DNA of 64,000 nt from Candidatus Thorarchaeota archaeon (lineage in GTDB: Archaea > Asgardarchaeota > Thorarchaeia > Thorarchaeales > Thorarchaeaceae). The stretch spans positions 21,755 to 85,754 of the forward strand of contig JAFGAR010000070.1 of assembly GCA_016933575.1 (NCBI GenBank), read 5' to 3'. The position numbers were made by a program, and so were the translations under genes. This document shows, in pieces, positions 55,884-63,950 of the stretch. The notes below the pieces were generated by a model. That model worked only from the letters and a program-made list of their open reading frames with translations. It ran no database searches and was not told where the DNA came from. Position 1 is the stretch's first letter, and every line of letters begins with the position of its first letter.

Positions 55884-56405
55884 TCAACATAAAATTAAGA
55901 TGCCAAAGAACAGAATATAGCGAAACGAAAGAAGAAAGATACCTATTACCAGAAAAAGTAACGAATATTTGAAAGTCCTGAATTTCTTACAATTAATCTC
56001 AGCTAGAGCATAAGCTTCTAATGCATAGTCTTTCAAAATGATATCATCTTTTATACTTTCAATGAATGAAATGTAGTCCTTAACAGTTTTTTTTACAATA
56101 TTTTGAAAAAAGATGGAATCGTCATAATTTTCTTTCAATCTCGGATGAATAGTGAAAATTGATAGCATGAATGATATTGTGAAGAGAATTACTAGTATAA
56201 TGAATGTTGAGAACATGAACATTTGTAATTCTATTTGATCTTCATCAAGAAAAGTTAACACCTCGACCCCGAATATAACTGGAAGTAGAACAGAAATCAT
56301 ACCTACTACAATATTTGCCTTGCTATCAGCAAGACCAATTAAGTCTTGGTTATGCTCAAATACAGCTTTAATATATTCGAATGTGTTATCTTTTTCAGTA
56401 ACCAT
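55884..56405 (-). CDS. Pycsar-type membrane effector (PycTM-like)
   Basis: 173 aa. An N-terminal helix, then the conserved LADSKANIVVGM (residues ~25-36), which opens TM1 (~31-50), TM2 (~62-85), FTIHPRL just after it, a ~55-residue cytoplasmic helical part with FFQNIV and YALAEINCKKFRTFKYSL, and TM3 (~147-171). This order matches the PycTM effector domain, which in Pycsar defence disrupts the membrane when a cyclic pyrimidine nucleotide binds. It is divergent, 88 bp from the SatD-like gene, inside the tRNA-Ala island. AT-rich. The alternative is a related SLATT-type membrane protein, which would also be a defence effector. Confidence 0.75.
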   Translation of the reverse strand: MVTEKDNTFEYIKAVFEHNQDLIGLADSKANIVVGMISVLLPVIFGVEVLTFLDEDQIELQMFMFSTFIILVILFTISFMLSIFTIHPRLKENYDDSIFFQNIVKKTVKDYISFIESIKDDIILKDYALEAYALAEINCKKFRTFKYSLLFLVIGIFLLSFRYILFFGILILC

Positions 56406-56493
56406 AATGTGCTAAAATATAATGTTTCAAAATAAAAAGCATTTGAATGGTCAATTGAGATCTTCAGATTCTTTTTGATAGGATGGGAGAGCG

Positions 56494-57108
56494 GTGATTG
56501 CTACCATTATCGATATTGTATCATCAAAGGATATTAATGCACATGAACGAAAGAAACTAGATAAAAAGATACGAGATATACTGTGCCAGACCCATACACG
56601 CTTCAGAGAATATTGCTTGGCCATACCTACTCTGACTCAGGGAGATAGTATTGAGCTGTTGGTCACTAGTTGGCAACCAATTGTGTTTCTCCTTCATAGG
56701 CTTTTAATGGAAGAATTGAAGTTTCGAGTGGGACTTGGAACCGGAACAGCCATCATCCAAAAAGAAGTCGCGGACGAGTGTGATGGATCTGTCTTCTGGA
56801 ATGCAAGAAATGCGATCGACGAGATAAAAAAGATGAAATACATGAGTATATCTCTTGGCTTTATAATCGATGATAAAACCTCAAGTGATGAGAGGAATGC
56901 AGTAACAAATTCTGTTCTCTTATACACTTCGCTTCTTAGTCTTACTACTGCTCAGTTGGAGTACTGTTTTTATTACATATGGGAAAAGAAACAAATCTCA
57001 GAGATTTCAGAGGTCACAAGAACTTCGAAGGGAAATATCAGCAAAACCTTGAGTAAGACACCATGTTACCTTCTTGAAAGGGTGATGGCATTCTTGAACG
57101 AAATGTGA
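56494..57108 (+). CDS. SatD-family cyclase-like protein with C-terminal HTH
   Basis: 204 aa starting with GTG behind GGATGGGAG. The chain follows the class III nucleotide cyclase order: IIDIVSSKD (Asp7, first metal ligand position), a long helix, LTQGDSIELL (Asp51, second), FRVGLGTGTA (77-86) and DGSVFWNARNAI (97-108, the N-x-x-x-R region of cyclases, here with Trp before Asn-Ala-Arg). Residues ~152-186 form a helix-turn-helix (ISEISEVTRTSKGNISKTL). This is the SatD family layout, whose activity is not established. Paired with a PycTM-like effector, it is the natural candidate for the nucleotide-signal maker. The HTH could also repress the shared promoter. Confidence 0.7.
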   Translation: MIATIIDIVSSKDINAHERKKLDKKIRDILCQTHTRFREYCLAIPTLTQGDSIELLVTSWQPIVFLLHRLLMEELKFRVGLGTGTAIIQKEVADECDGSVFWNARNAIDEIKKMKYMSISLGFIIDDKTSSDERNAVTNSVLLYTSLLSLTTAQLEYCFYYIWEKKQISEISEVTRTSKGNISKTLSKTPCYLLERVMAFLNEM

Positions 57109-57217
57109 GATAGTTTATCAAAATGATCGAGAAGGGCATATCTATGATCTGATTGTAAGTATTGCTGTGAGATATATTAAAACATGGCAGGAAATTTGAG
57201 TGATTATAGGACCAGAC

Positions 57218-57242
57218 GTTCAAATCGCGCCCGGTCCACCAT
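57218..57242 (+). repeat. att-like site, displaced tRNA-Ala 3' end
   Basis: Second copy of the 25-bp tRNA 3' segment, not preceded by a tRNA 5' half. It lies 10 bp from the stop of the small zinc-ribbon gene, which would have been next to the tRNA before insertion. Confidence 0.85.
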
Positions 57243-57251
57243 TAACCATTT

Positions 57252-57359
57252 TTATTCCGTGACTTTTCCCGCGCAGTTCTTACAAAACGGGCGTCGCGAA
57301 GAACCAACATAGACTGGTTCTCCTCGAATCTTCTTCTTACATCTATTGCATTGTATCAT
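57252..57359 (-). CDS. Tiny zinc-ribbon protein (35 aa)
   Basis: A complete reading frame from ATG (57359) to TAA, 35 codons. It has two cysteine pairs, CNRC (residues 4-7) and CKNC (26-29), spaced 18 residues apart, with a basic middle (KKKIRGEP; SSRRPF). This is a single treble-clef or zinc-ribbon knuckle, similar in size to small ribosomal or nucleic-acid-binding archaeal ribbons. It lies just outside the tRNA-Ala island. The cysteine spacing makes chance unlikely. Confidence 0.7.
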   Translation of the reverse strand: MIQCNRCKKKIRGEPVYVGSSRRPFCKNCAGKVTE

Positions 57360-57663
57360 ATTTTGATCACATCCCTACAGAAATAATCATGTTGCTATCT
57401 CAATCATGAAGATCTTGATGTTCAGCAAAATACGGTGACGCAGTTGCTTATTACCTCATCTATACAATCACATTGACTAGCGCTTGTAGTTCACCGAGGA
57501 TTCTCAAACAGGTATTTGTTATAGTTACACTTTACGTTTGTATAACCTATCCTTCAAAGATACCCTTAAGAGTCACGATTTTTGGCCAATGACCCAATAC
57601 ATACCGGAATCTAGGTTTATTCAATATCCAAAAGGTCGCAAGATCTGAGCCTAGAGATACGGG
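57360..57663. other. Intergenic region upstream of hppA
   Basis: About 300 bp, AT-rich, between the tiny zinc-ribbon gene and the pyrophosphatase. I see no ORF with domain likeness and no clear hairpin gene. It should contain both divergent promoters; no single TATA element stands out. Confidence 0.5.
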
Positions 57664-60072
57664 ATGGTGAGACAAAATATGCAATTATTCGAGACATTCC
57701 TAACAAGCATGTCGCTGATTGAGCAGTTAATGATAATGACTGTCATTGCGGCTGCTTTCGTAAGTCTCGTGTATGCTTGGTGGCTCAGGAAAGGTGTCCT
57801 TGCACAAGACAAGGGTACTGAGCAGATGCAGAGAGTATGGAACGGTATTCGAGAAGGAGCACTATCATATCTTCATAGACAGTTGAAGACAATCGTCCCG
57901 ATATTGATTGTCCTATCTATTCTTCTTTTCTTCACCGTTTACATTACTACACCAGAAAGAGGTACAGAGGTCTTATTTGGTGATACTGAAACTGGTCGAA
58001 TTATTGTCGGTATCGGTCGTTCACTGGCTTTTGTACTCGGTGCAAGCTTCTCACTTATTGTTGGACAGCTTGGTATGCGTATTGCCGTTGAGTCTAACAT
58101 TCGAGTTGCACAAGCTACACGTGAAGGAGATAATAGATACAATCGAGCGCTAACAATATCCTACAGAGGTGGTACTTTTACAGGCATGCTCACAGATGGA
58201 CTTGGTCTACTTGGAGGCACTGTAATCTTCATCATCTATGGTATTGCAGCACCAGATGCACTTCTTGGCTTTGGTCTTGGTGGTACCCTTCTAGCTCTCT
58301 TTATGAGAGTAGGTGGTGGTATCTACACCAAGGCTGCTGATGTTGGTGCGGATCTTGTCGGCAAGGTAGAGCAGGGTCTACCTGAGGACGATCCTAGAAA
58401 TGCTGCAGTCATTGCAGACCTCGTTGGTGACAACGTGGGCGACTGCGCAGGTATGGCCGCAGATATATTTGAGTCATATGAAGTCACAATTGTTTCTTCA
58501 TTGATTCTTGCTATCGTTTTGTATCTCGAAACAGTTGATGGAATATTCCCAGTTCTTCCTGGTGGAGCACTTGCAGTTGTTGTCTTTCCACTCTTTGTGA
58601 GAGCTGTTGGAGTCATCTCATCAATGATTGGTACAGTAATGGTTCCAGTATGGCCGCGGCTGCTCAAGAAACGGGCAGTATATGCAGAGAAAGCGATGTT
58701 CCTCTCCTACGAGGCTTCAAGCATCTTCACAATCTGTCTGACCATGCTCTTATCATGGTTCTATGTTGGAGATATCAGATTTGGAATCCTAATTGCTGTC
58801 GGTGTTCTCTTAGCAGTATCATTCAATCCAATCACAAGTTACTTCACATCCCTCAAGAAGGCACCCGTAAAAGAGATCGTCAAATCTACTGATACTGGTG
58901 CAGCAACAATGATTCTCTCCGGCATTGTTGCAGGATATGAGTCAACAGTGGCTGCTCTCGTAGTCATTGTATCAACATTTGGTATAGCTATTGTTCTGTT
59001 CATGCCTGGAATAGCTGCAATCTTCGCACCATTCTTCGTAGTTGGTGTTGAAGGCAATCTTTGGACACTCTATGGTATTGCATTGATTGGTATTGGCATG
59101 CTATCACACACAGGCAACAATGTCGCAATGGACTCTTACGGTCCTATTAGTGACAATGCCGCAGGAATTGGCGAGCTCTCACCAGGTGATTTCGATAAAG
59201 AAGCCATGAAGACTATGGCAGAACTTGATGCAGTTGGAAACACAACCAAGGCGATTACCAAGGGTGTAGCTATTGCATCAGCAGTCATTGCTGCAGTCAG
59301 CCTCTTTGACAGCTTTGTTGTAGTAGCTTTGGGACCTCTTGGATTGGATCACCTATTCCTAGATGACCCGAGAGTCTTCTCTGGTCTACTATTAGGTGCC
59401 GCTTTGCCGTGGCTCTTCTCAGCAGTCAATATCAAAGCAGTAACTCGAGCGGCTGGCGAGATGATTAAGGAGGTACGTCGTCAATTTAGAATTCCAGGTA
59501 TCTTGGAAGGTACTACGCCACCCGATTATAGTAGAGCTGTTGACATCTCTACAACAGCAGCTCAGAAGGAACTCGTTTCACTTGCTGCATTAACAGTTAC
59601 AGTACCACTTATTGTTGGTATTCTATTTGGAGTTGCAGCACTAGGTGGATTTCTAGGTGGTATAATTGTGTCTGGTCAATTGTTAGCTGTCTACATGTCC
59701 AACACAGGTGGGGCTTGGGACAACGCAAAGAAGGCAATTGAAGACGAAGTCTGTGATCCTGAACATAATCTAGGAAAAGGCTCCGAGCGTCACAAGTGTG
59801 GAGTTGTTGGTGACACTGTAGGTGATCCTTTGAAGGACACTGCTGGACCCGCACTCAATCCAATGATAAAGGTAGTCAATCTCCTCGCTTTGATTCTGGC
59901 TCCAGTCTTAGTCATGATTGAAACCACTGGTACAATGACTATGCTATTAGCAGCTGTAGCAGCACTCTTCATTTTATTCGTGGTGACCATCTGGGCATTG
60001 CGAAAGAGTATGAAGGAAGCTGACTTTGGGATGCATTCCGAAAAGACTGCTAAGGCCGAAGCTACCTACTAG
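57664..60072 (+). CDS. hppA: Membrane-bound H+-translocating pyrophosphatase, K+-independent type
   Basis: 802 aa with ~16 TM helices. It couples hydrolysis of pyrophosphate to proton export. The Mg-PPi site is complete: GGIYTKAADVGADLVGKVEQ, DDPRNAAVIADLVGDNVGDC and, near the end, GDTVGDPLKDTAGPALNP, plus the GGAWDNAKK helix. The ionic selectivity motif reads GNTTKA, with the Lys that marks K+-independent H+ pumps (K+-dependent ones have Ala). A second Met at 57679 is possible as the start. A hairpin terminator follows. Confidence 0.95.
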   Translation: MVRQNMQLFETFLTSMSLIEQLMIMTVIAAAFVSLVYAWWLRKGVLAQDKGTEQMQRVWNGIREGALSYLHRQLKTIVPILIVLSILLFFTVYITTPERGTEVLFGDTETGRIIVGIGRSLAFVLGASFSLIVGQLGMRIAVESNIRVAQATREGDNRYNRALTISYRGGTFTGMLTDGLGLLGGTVIFIIYGIAAPDALLGFGLGGTLLALFMRVGGGIYTKAADVGADLVGKVEQGLPEDDPRNAAVIADLVGDNVGDCAGMAADIFESYEVTIVSSLILAIVLYLETVDGIFPVLPGGALAVVVFPLFVRAVGVISSMIGTVMVPVWPRLLKKRAVYAEKAMFLSYEASSIFTICLTMLLSWFYVGDIRFGILIAVGVLLAVSFNPITSYFTSLKKAPVKEIVKSTDTGAATMILSGIVAGYESTVAALVVIVSTFGIAIVLFMPGIAAIFAPFFVVGVEGNLWTLYGIALIGIGMLSHTGNNVAMDSYGPISDNAAGIGELSPGDFDKEAMKTMAELDAVGNTTKAITKGVAIASAVIAAVSLFDSFVVVALGPLGLDHLFLDDPRVFSGLLLGAALPWLFSAVNIKAVTRAAGEMIKEVRRQFRIPGILEGTTPPDYSRAVDISTTAAQKELVSLAALTVTVPLIVGILFGVAALGGFLGGIIVSGQLLAVYMSNTGGAWDNAKKAIEDEVCDPEHNLGKGSERHKCGVVGDTVGDPLKDTAGPALNPMIKVVNLLALILAPVLVMIETTGTMTMLLAAVAALFILFVVTIWALRKSMKEADFGMHSEKTAKAEATY

Positions 60073-60089
60073 AAACAATGTAAATTTTC

Positions 60090-60108
60090 GGTGGCACTCG
60101 TTGCCACC
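60090..60108 (+). terminator. Hairpin terminator after hppA
   Basis: Perfect 7-bp stem GGTGGCA/TGCCACC with a 5-nt loop, 18 bp after the stop, followed by a T-rich run (CTTCTCTTCTTTTTT). Confidence 0.75.
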
Positions 60109-60203
60109 CTTCTCTTCTTTTTTCCTTTAATATTCCGGAAAAACAACAACCTTTTGTTCATTGTTTTCTACGAATATATGCCACGCTGTAAAAACAGAGG
60201 GAG

Positions 60204-61370
60204 ATGTCACGCTTGGAAGGCGAACTAACGCCAAGTAATCAAATGGAAGGGCACGAATTTACCGTATGGTCCTTATCCATTACGCCTGATGGTCAACGAA
60301 TCGTATCTGGTGGTCAAGATGCAACCATTCGTCTATGGGACTTTGCTACGGGCAGAGAGATTCACCGCTTCATTGGCCATGACGGACCAATATACGGACT
60401 TGTTATCATGCCAGATGGTAAACGATTGGTATCCATAGCTGATAGAGATCTCTCTGTGCGAATATGGGATTTAGAAAAGAAAGAAATGAGAAGTTCTCTT
60501 GCACCTAACTCAGTTCATGTGACTTGTGTTGCGGTCAGTCCAGATCAGAGATTTATTGTCACTGGTGGAGATGATGGACTTGCGAGATATTGGGATCTTG
60601 ATAGGGGTGTCTTACTAAGAACTTCTGACCATGAACATGGTATCTACAAAATGCTAGTAAGTCCTGATGGTCGATATCTACTCTCAGGAAGTAAACGCGT
60701 TCCAGGCACCCGTGATCCCGGAGTTGTATGGATCTGGGATTTTGAACTGGGCGTTCTACTAAGAACTTTGGAAGGTCATAACGGTCATGTGACTGCATTA
60801 TCAATGACAGCTGACTCTCGGTACATACTCTCAGGTGACCAGGATGGTGTTGTTCGGCTCTGGGATTTAGAGACTGGTACTCTCCTAAAGACGATGACAG
60901 GACATCATGCTCCTATTCTTACTATCCACATTACAGCTGATAGCCAACACGTAATTACTGGTTCAACTGATGGTACTGTTCGAGTCTGGGTTCTTCGAGG
61001 AGGAGTTCTTCTTGCAAATCTAAAACATACTGAGAACATTCACTCAATGACAGTCACTCCAGATGGAAGCCATGTAATCACAGGCTCTATGGATGGCTTG
61101 GTAGAGATTTGGGACTTCGAGAGGGATAGTATCTGGATAGATACCTCCAAGGAACGAGCAGAGGAAGCGCGTGCAGAACTTGAAGCCTTTCGCATGGTCC
61201 AGATGAAGAAGATAACGACTCGGTATGAGACCCTCCCCCTTGACCGACTTACCACCCTCCTACGCTTCAAAACCTTGGAGGAACTGGAAGATTGGTTATT
61301 GGAGCTTCCACCAGAAATTCCTGTAAAAATCGATGGCCCAGATTTAGTCATCAAAAAGGAAGTGTCCTAA
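60204..61370 (+). CDS. Seven-bladed WD40 propeller protein with a C-terminal helical domain
   Basis: 388 aa, cytoplasmic. Seven WD40 repeats (residues ~15-310), each with the GH...SPDG...SG-x-DG...V-x-WD frame: IRLWDF, VRIWDL, ARYWDL, VWIWDF, VRLWDL, VRVWVL, VEIWDF, enough for one closed propeller. A coiled helix (ERAEEARAELEAFRMVQMKK) and a ~50-residue C-terminal segment (YETLPLDRLTTLLRFKTLEE, then LEDWL) follow; the latter resembles PCI/winged-helix ends of eukaryotic coat and proteasome-lid proteins. It should be a protein-binding platform. Stand-alone gene. Confidence 0.88.
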   Translation: MSRLEGELTPSNQMEGHEFTVWSLSITPDGQRIVSGGQDATIRLWDFATGREIHRFIGHDGPIYGLVIMPDGKRLVSIADRDLSVRIWDLEKKEMRSSLAPNSVHVTCVAVSPDQRFIVTGGDDGLARYWDLDRGVLLRTSDHEHGIYKMLVSPDGRYLLSGSKRVPGTRDPGVVWIWDFELGVLLRTLEGHNGHVTALSMTADSRYILSGDQDGVVRLWDLETGTLLKTMTGHHAPILTIHITADSQHVITGSTDGTVRVWVLRGGVLLANLKHTENIHSMTVTPDGSHVITGSMDGLVEIWDFERDSIWIDTSKERAEEARAELEAFRMVQMKKITTRYETLPLDRLTTLLRFKTLEELEDWLLELPPEIPVKIDGPDLVIKKEVS

Positions 61371-61502
61371 GGCAACTACCTAATGGATTGGTACGAGAGA
61401 TCTTCCAACAAGAAATATTATCGTTTCTTTTTAATATGCTAATATGGATTCATTGCAATTATCTTTTTAAAATGATAATAATCGGAATTATTGATTACCT
61501 TG

Positions 61503-62312
61503 ATGCGCAAGAAATTGTCTCTGATATTACTAGCTGGTTCCATTTTTGCCCTGATGGTCGCAACTCCTCAAGTGACACCAGTCAGTGCGTTGCAGATGGA
61601 GTATTTCCCGCTAGCTCCTGGTAACTATAACATCTTCAATTCAACCAACGATCAAGGAACATGGATGACTAAGCGATATGTTGGTAATGAATGGGAGTTC
61701 CTTGGCGGTCCGTATGGTGTCTTCACAGTCTATTGGTGCGAGGCTCATATGATGCCTGGCGAGACCAACTATACATGGAAGAACCAGATGTGGCTCTCAA
61801 AGACTTCAGACACTCTTGTCTGGTGGGGTTTTGAAGATGAGAATGCAAAGATAACTGCCAGCAGTGGATTGAATTATGTTACAGAACCAGTGACCGCTGG
61901 TGCAATACATAGTGGTTCAACAACTGGCACACTCATTCTCAAGGCAAGTGAAACTTCAATGCCTGGAGTGCCATTCTCCGCTAATTACACAATTGAGGCA
62001 ATTGAGAGTGTAACAGTTCCTGCAGGTACATTTGATGATTGTATCAGAATCCACGAAGAAGAGATTACACCAGATGGTGCAGTAAGTTTCTGGGTCTGGT
62101 ATGCACCAAATATCGGTGCTGTTCAATACCATTATCCTGATCAAGAAGACCGTTGGGACAGACTTGTTGATTATGGTGTTGACCTTGAAAACGATCCATG
62201 GGATAGTTGGTTCATGCCAAGTGTACCTTCAATCATGATGATTGCCACAGTCGTTGGTGCACTTCTCATTGCAGTCATTGCTATTGTGGTAGTAATCCAT
62301 AAAAGACGGTAA
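61503..62312 (+). CDS. Secreted protein with C-terminal membrane anchor
   Basis: About 269 aa from the ATG at 61503 (a TTG at 61491 adds four). Signal peptide (MRKKLSLILLAGSIFALMV), then a ~215-residue extracellular beta-rich domain with many aromatic residues and a VTVPAGTFDDCIRIHEE motif seen in secreted archaeal and bacterial proteins of unknown role (binding of a small molecule or lipid has been suggested for similar folds). The TM helix (~243-265) is followed by HKRR. T-rich AT sequence upstream may be the promoter. A G/C-rich terminator follows. Confidence 0.75.
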   Translation: MRKKLSLILLAGSIFALMVATPQVTPVSALQMEYFPLAPGNYNIFNSTNDQGTWMTKRYVGNEWEFLGGPYGVFTVYWCEAHMMPGETNYTWKNQMWLSKTSDTLVWWGFEDENAKITASSGLNYVTEPVTAGAIHSGSTTGTLILKASETSMPGVPFSANYTIEAIESVTVPAGTFDDCIRIHEEEITPDGAVSFWVWYAPNIGAVQYHYPDQEDRWDRLVDYGVDLENDPWDSWFMPSVPSIMMIATVVGALLIAVIAIVVVIHKRR

Positions 62313-62319
62313 TAATTCA

Positions 62320-62337
62320 GGGGGGCGCTCACCTCCC
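62320..62337 (+). terminator. Hairpin terminator after the secreted-protein gene
   Basis: 6-bp stem (six G with CCTCCC, one wobble) and a 6-nt loop, 8 bp after the stop, then CTCTCTTTTT. Confidence 0.6.
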
Positions 62338-62443
62338 ACCCTCTCTTTTTCCTCAGTCCTAATTTTTTCTAGCCTCTCACATTGTCTATTTTTCAGAAAA
62401 TTAAAAGGAATATGGGCCTGGCAAAGAGAAAAATTTAGGGAAA

Positions 62444-62517
62444 GTAGGTTCCTACTGATGTAGGAAGTATTCGCGTGGTTAGGAGGGGAGTTTGAAGCTC
62501 TCTCAACCAGACCCTAC
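62444..62517. ncRNA. Candidate structured RNA A
   Basis: Outer stem GTAGG/CCTAC (62444-62448 with 62513-62517) encloses a perfect 7-bp hairpin with a TGAT loop (62449-62466) and a second hairpin: TGGTT/AACCA (62476-62480 with 62505-62509) plus a G-rich inner stem (62485-62490 with 62498-62503). It shares TCGCGTGGTT and TAGGAGGGGAG with candidate B 200 bp away. No coding potential is seen. Transcription strand not certain. Confidence 0.4.
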
Positions 62518-62652
62518 GAGTATGTTATTTCGATTGCATATTAAGTATTTAGTTAGGTACATTTGGAAAAATTAAGCCTCAAAATCACGCCAATACGAGC
62601 CATCTAGGACAATTAATAAAAAAGGAATTGAATTGTGTGTATGAAAAAATGT

Positions 62653-62780
62653 TAGGATTCGATTCGAAATCAGAATATGCTGCTTTTGGCAACATATCTT
62701 AATCGCGTGGTTCCCCCGGAGAAGCTGAATGCTGCTCTGTTTAGGAGGGGAGATTAAAGAAGTCAATGAATCGAATCCTA
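62653..62780. ncRNA. Candidate structured RNA B
   Basis: A perfect 13-bp closing stem (62653-62665 with 62768-62780) surrounds a hairpin with ATATG/CATAT and TGC/GCA steps (62675-62697), and an arm with TTAATC/GATTAA (62699-62704 with 62752-62757), CCCC/GGGG (62713-62716 with 62747-62750) and a small terminal hairpin (62719-62737). Such a closing stem is very unlikely by chance. In the otherwise empty 62338-62898 region this is the strongest RNA candidate. Confidence 0.5.
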
Positions 62781-62898
62781 TCGATTCTCAAATTTGTTGT
62801 TTAATAAATCTATTTTTATGGTATAAATTAGAAACATTATAGATTGAAGCCATAGCAAAACTAGTGTCCACTAATTATGGGGAAATGCACAGTTTGTA

Positions 62899-63258
62899 CT
62901 AATACCCCCATTCCTGCCCTAATCTCTGTCTGTACCAGCGTTGGCCTTTCTTTGTCAGGGACCATTGACCTTGAATTTCATTGAGATAACCAATCTCCAT
63001 CATATCATCTAAAACACCGAAGAGTCTGTCTTCTGATGCTCCAGTAGCCTTTTGGAGCGCAGCAAAGTTCATTTTTCCATTTCTCTTCAGATGTTGTGCG
63101 ATCTCGAACTTGCCAACAGCTTTAGTTTCAGTACGGGTTACTATGTGTCCGCAGTTTGTGCAAAGAAGATCACCTTTGAGATCATCTCGTGCGACTTCCT
63201 TACCTCCACAGATTGGGCAGGTTGCCTGTGAAAATCTGAGTGAACGTCTGTGGGACAT
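62899..63258 (-). CDS. TFIIB-type zinc ribbon plus winged-helix protein
   Basis: 119 aa. An N-terminal zinc ribbon (CPICGGKE near 14-21 and CTNCGHIV near 33-40) of the TFIIB kind precedes a winged helix (GKFEIAQHLKRNGKMNFAAL, residues ~49-68, through SEDRLFGVLDDMMEIGYL) and a basic C-terminus (KKGQRWYRQRLGQ). Likely a small DNA-binding regulator. It follows the 168-aa gene on the same strand, 74 bp apart. Confidence 0.75.
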   Translation of the reverse strand: MSHRRSLRFSQATCPICGGKEVARDDLKGDLLCTNCGHIVTRTETKAVGKFEIAQHLKRNGKMNFAALQKATGASEDRLFGVLDDMMEIGYLNEIQGQWSLTKKGQRWYRQRLGQEWGY

Positions 63259-63332
63259 GATTTTTGACCATATTCTCCCGGTATGGAACCTTGATAAAAC
63301 TAACGAAGACGCAACGCTTTATCTTTTCATTT

Positions 63333-63839
63333 CTAGCTCTCTACTAGTTCTTTAAAGAATGATTCATAGTCTATCTCAAAGGGTACCCTATTACCAAGGC
63401 GGACTTGTTTTTTATCCTGATGGATTTCCACATATCCTGAACCCTGCAATTCTCTGAGGTCATCCATGACACCTCTCAGTGCTTTCTTCCTAAACTCGCG
63501 AACTCGGTTTATGCTGACCCAGCCGCCTTCCTGATACGCCAATGTGATAACAATCAGGAGCGTTGCAGCAAGCCTATCCGGCAATGATGTACCATCCTGT
63601 TGAAGCTTGACATCATCAGAAGTGTCTAAATAGAAAACACCCGCAACTGGATTGTGTCTAACAAAGAGACCAATCTCACTTACTTTTTCGTGTAGGCTCG
63701 CTAACCGCTTGAATAGTATATGTCTACCAGTATCTTCAGGAAGTCCAAGCGCATCAAGCATGTCATCTACACTTGCTCCAATGGGTGTACCAGTTCTGGT
63801 CAAGAGTTTGATGAGGATGGCGTACTCGTTCATTATCAA
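63333..63839 (-). CDS. Tandem winged-helix protein
   Basis: 168 aa (ATG at 63839, or the Met two codons later). Two winged-helix-like halves: residues ~5-70 (MNEYAILIKLLTRTGTP; HILFKRLASLHEKV) and ~85-155 (TLLIVITLAYQEGGWVSINR; VMDDLRELQGSGYVEI). The pair recalls ScpB/MAGE-type kleisin-interacting (kite) proteins, but no ScpA/SMC gene is near, so a transcription regulator is equally possible. Confidence 0.65.
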   Translation of the reverse strand: MIMNEYAILIKLLTRTGTPIGASVDDMLDALGLPEDTGRHILFKRLASLHEKVSEIGLFVRHNPVAGVFYLDTSDDVKLQQDGTSLPDRLAATLLIVITLAYQEGGWVSINRVREFRKKALRGVMDDLRELQGSGYVEIHQDKKQVRLGNRVPFEIDYESFFKELVES

Positions 63840-63904
63840 CTCGGACTGTGTGTGATTGCTGTATAAAGTCTAACCTTTTGATAAGATAATAGCGCCTTCT
63901 AGCT

Positions 63905-63921
63905 AGTCACAAAATGTGACT
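63905..63921. promoter_or_regulatory. Inverted repeat upstream of the last gene
   Basis: AGTCAC and GTGACT around a 5-nt spacer, with another GTGAC nearby (63930-63934), ~30 bp before a TATA box. An operator is plausible; the binding protein may be one of the adjacent winged-helix proteins. Confidence 0.35.
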
Positions 63922-63950
63922 CTCTATTGTGACCCTCACAAGTGGCTTCG

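Larger units (their letters stand above)
55742..57242. mobile_element. Mini integrative island at tRNA-Ala
   Basis: The segment between two copies of the tRNA-Ala 3' end (offset 1476 bp) holds two divergent genes, a PycTM-like membrane effector and a SatD/cyclase-like protein, plus AT-rich flanks. No integrase, transposase or replication gene is inside, so it is either a remnant or a satellite moved by an enzyme supplied elsewhere. The base composition of 55770-56480 is visibly more AT-rich than neighbouring genes. Transfer is inferred from these marks. Confidence 0.7.

Noticed and set aside
55884..57108. Toxin-antitoxin pair instead of a cyclase-effector pair
   Set aside because: Divergent layout, three TM helices with the PycTM order and a cyclase-like partner fit Pycsar better; still possible if the SatD-like protein is only a repressor.
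57200..57242. A second tRNA gene suggested by the T-arm and CCA end
   Set aside because: Only the 3' portion is present; the sequence before it does not form acceptor, D or anticodon stems. It is a displaced tRNA fragment.
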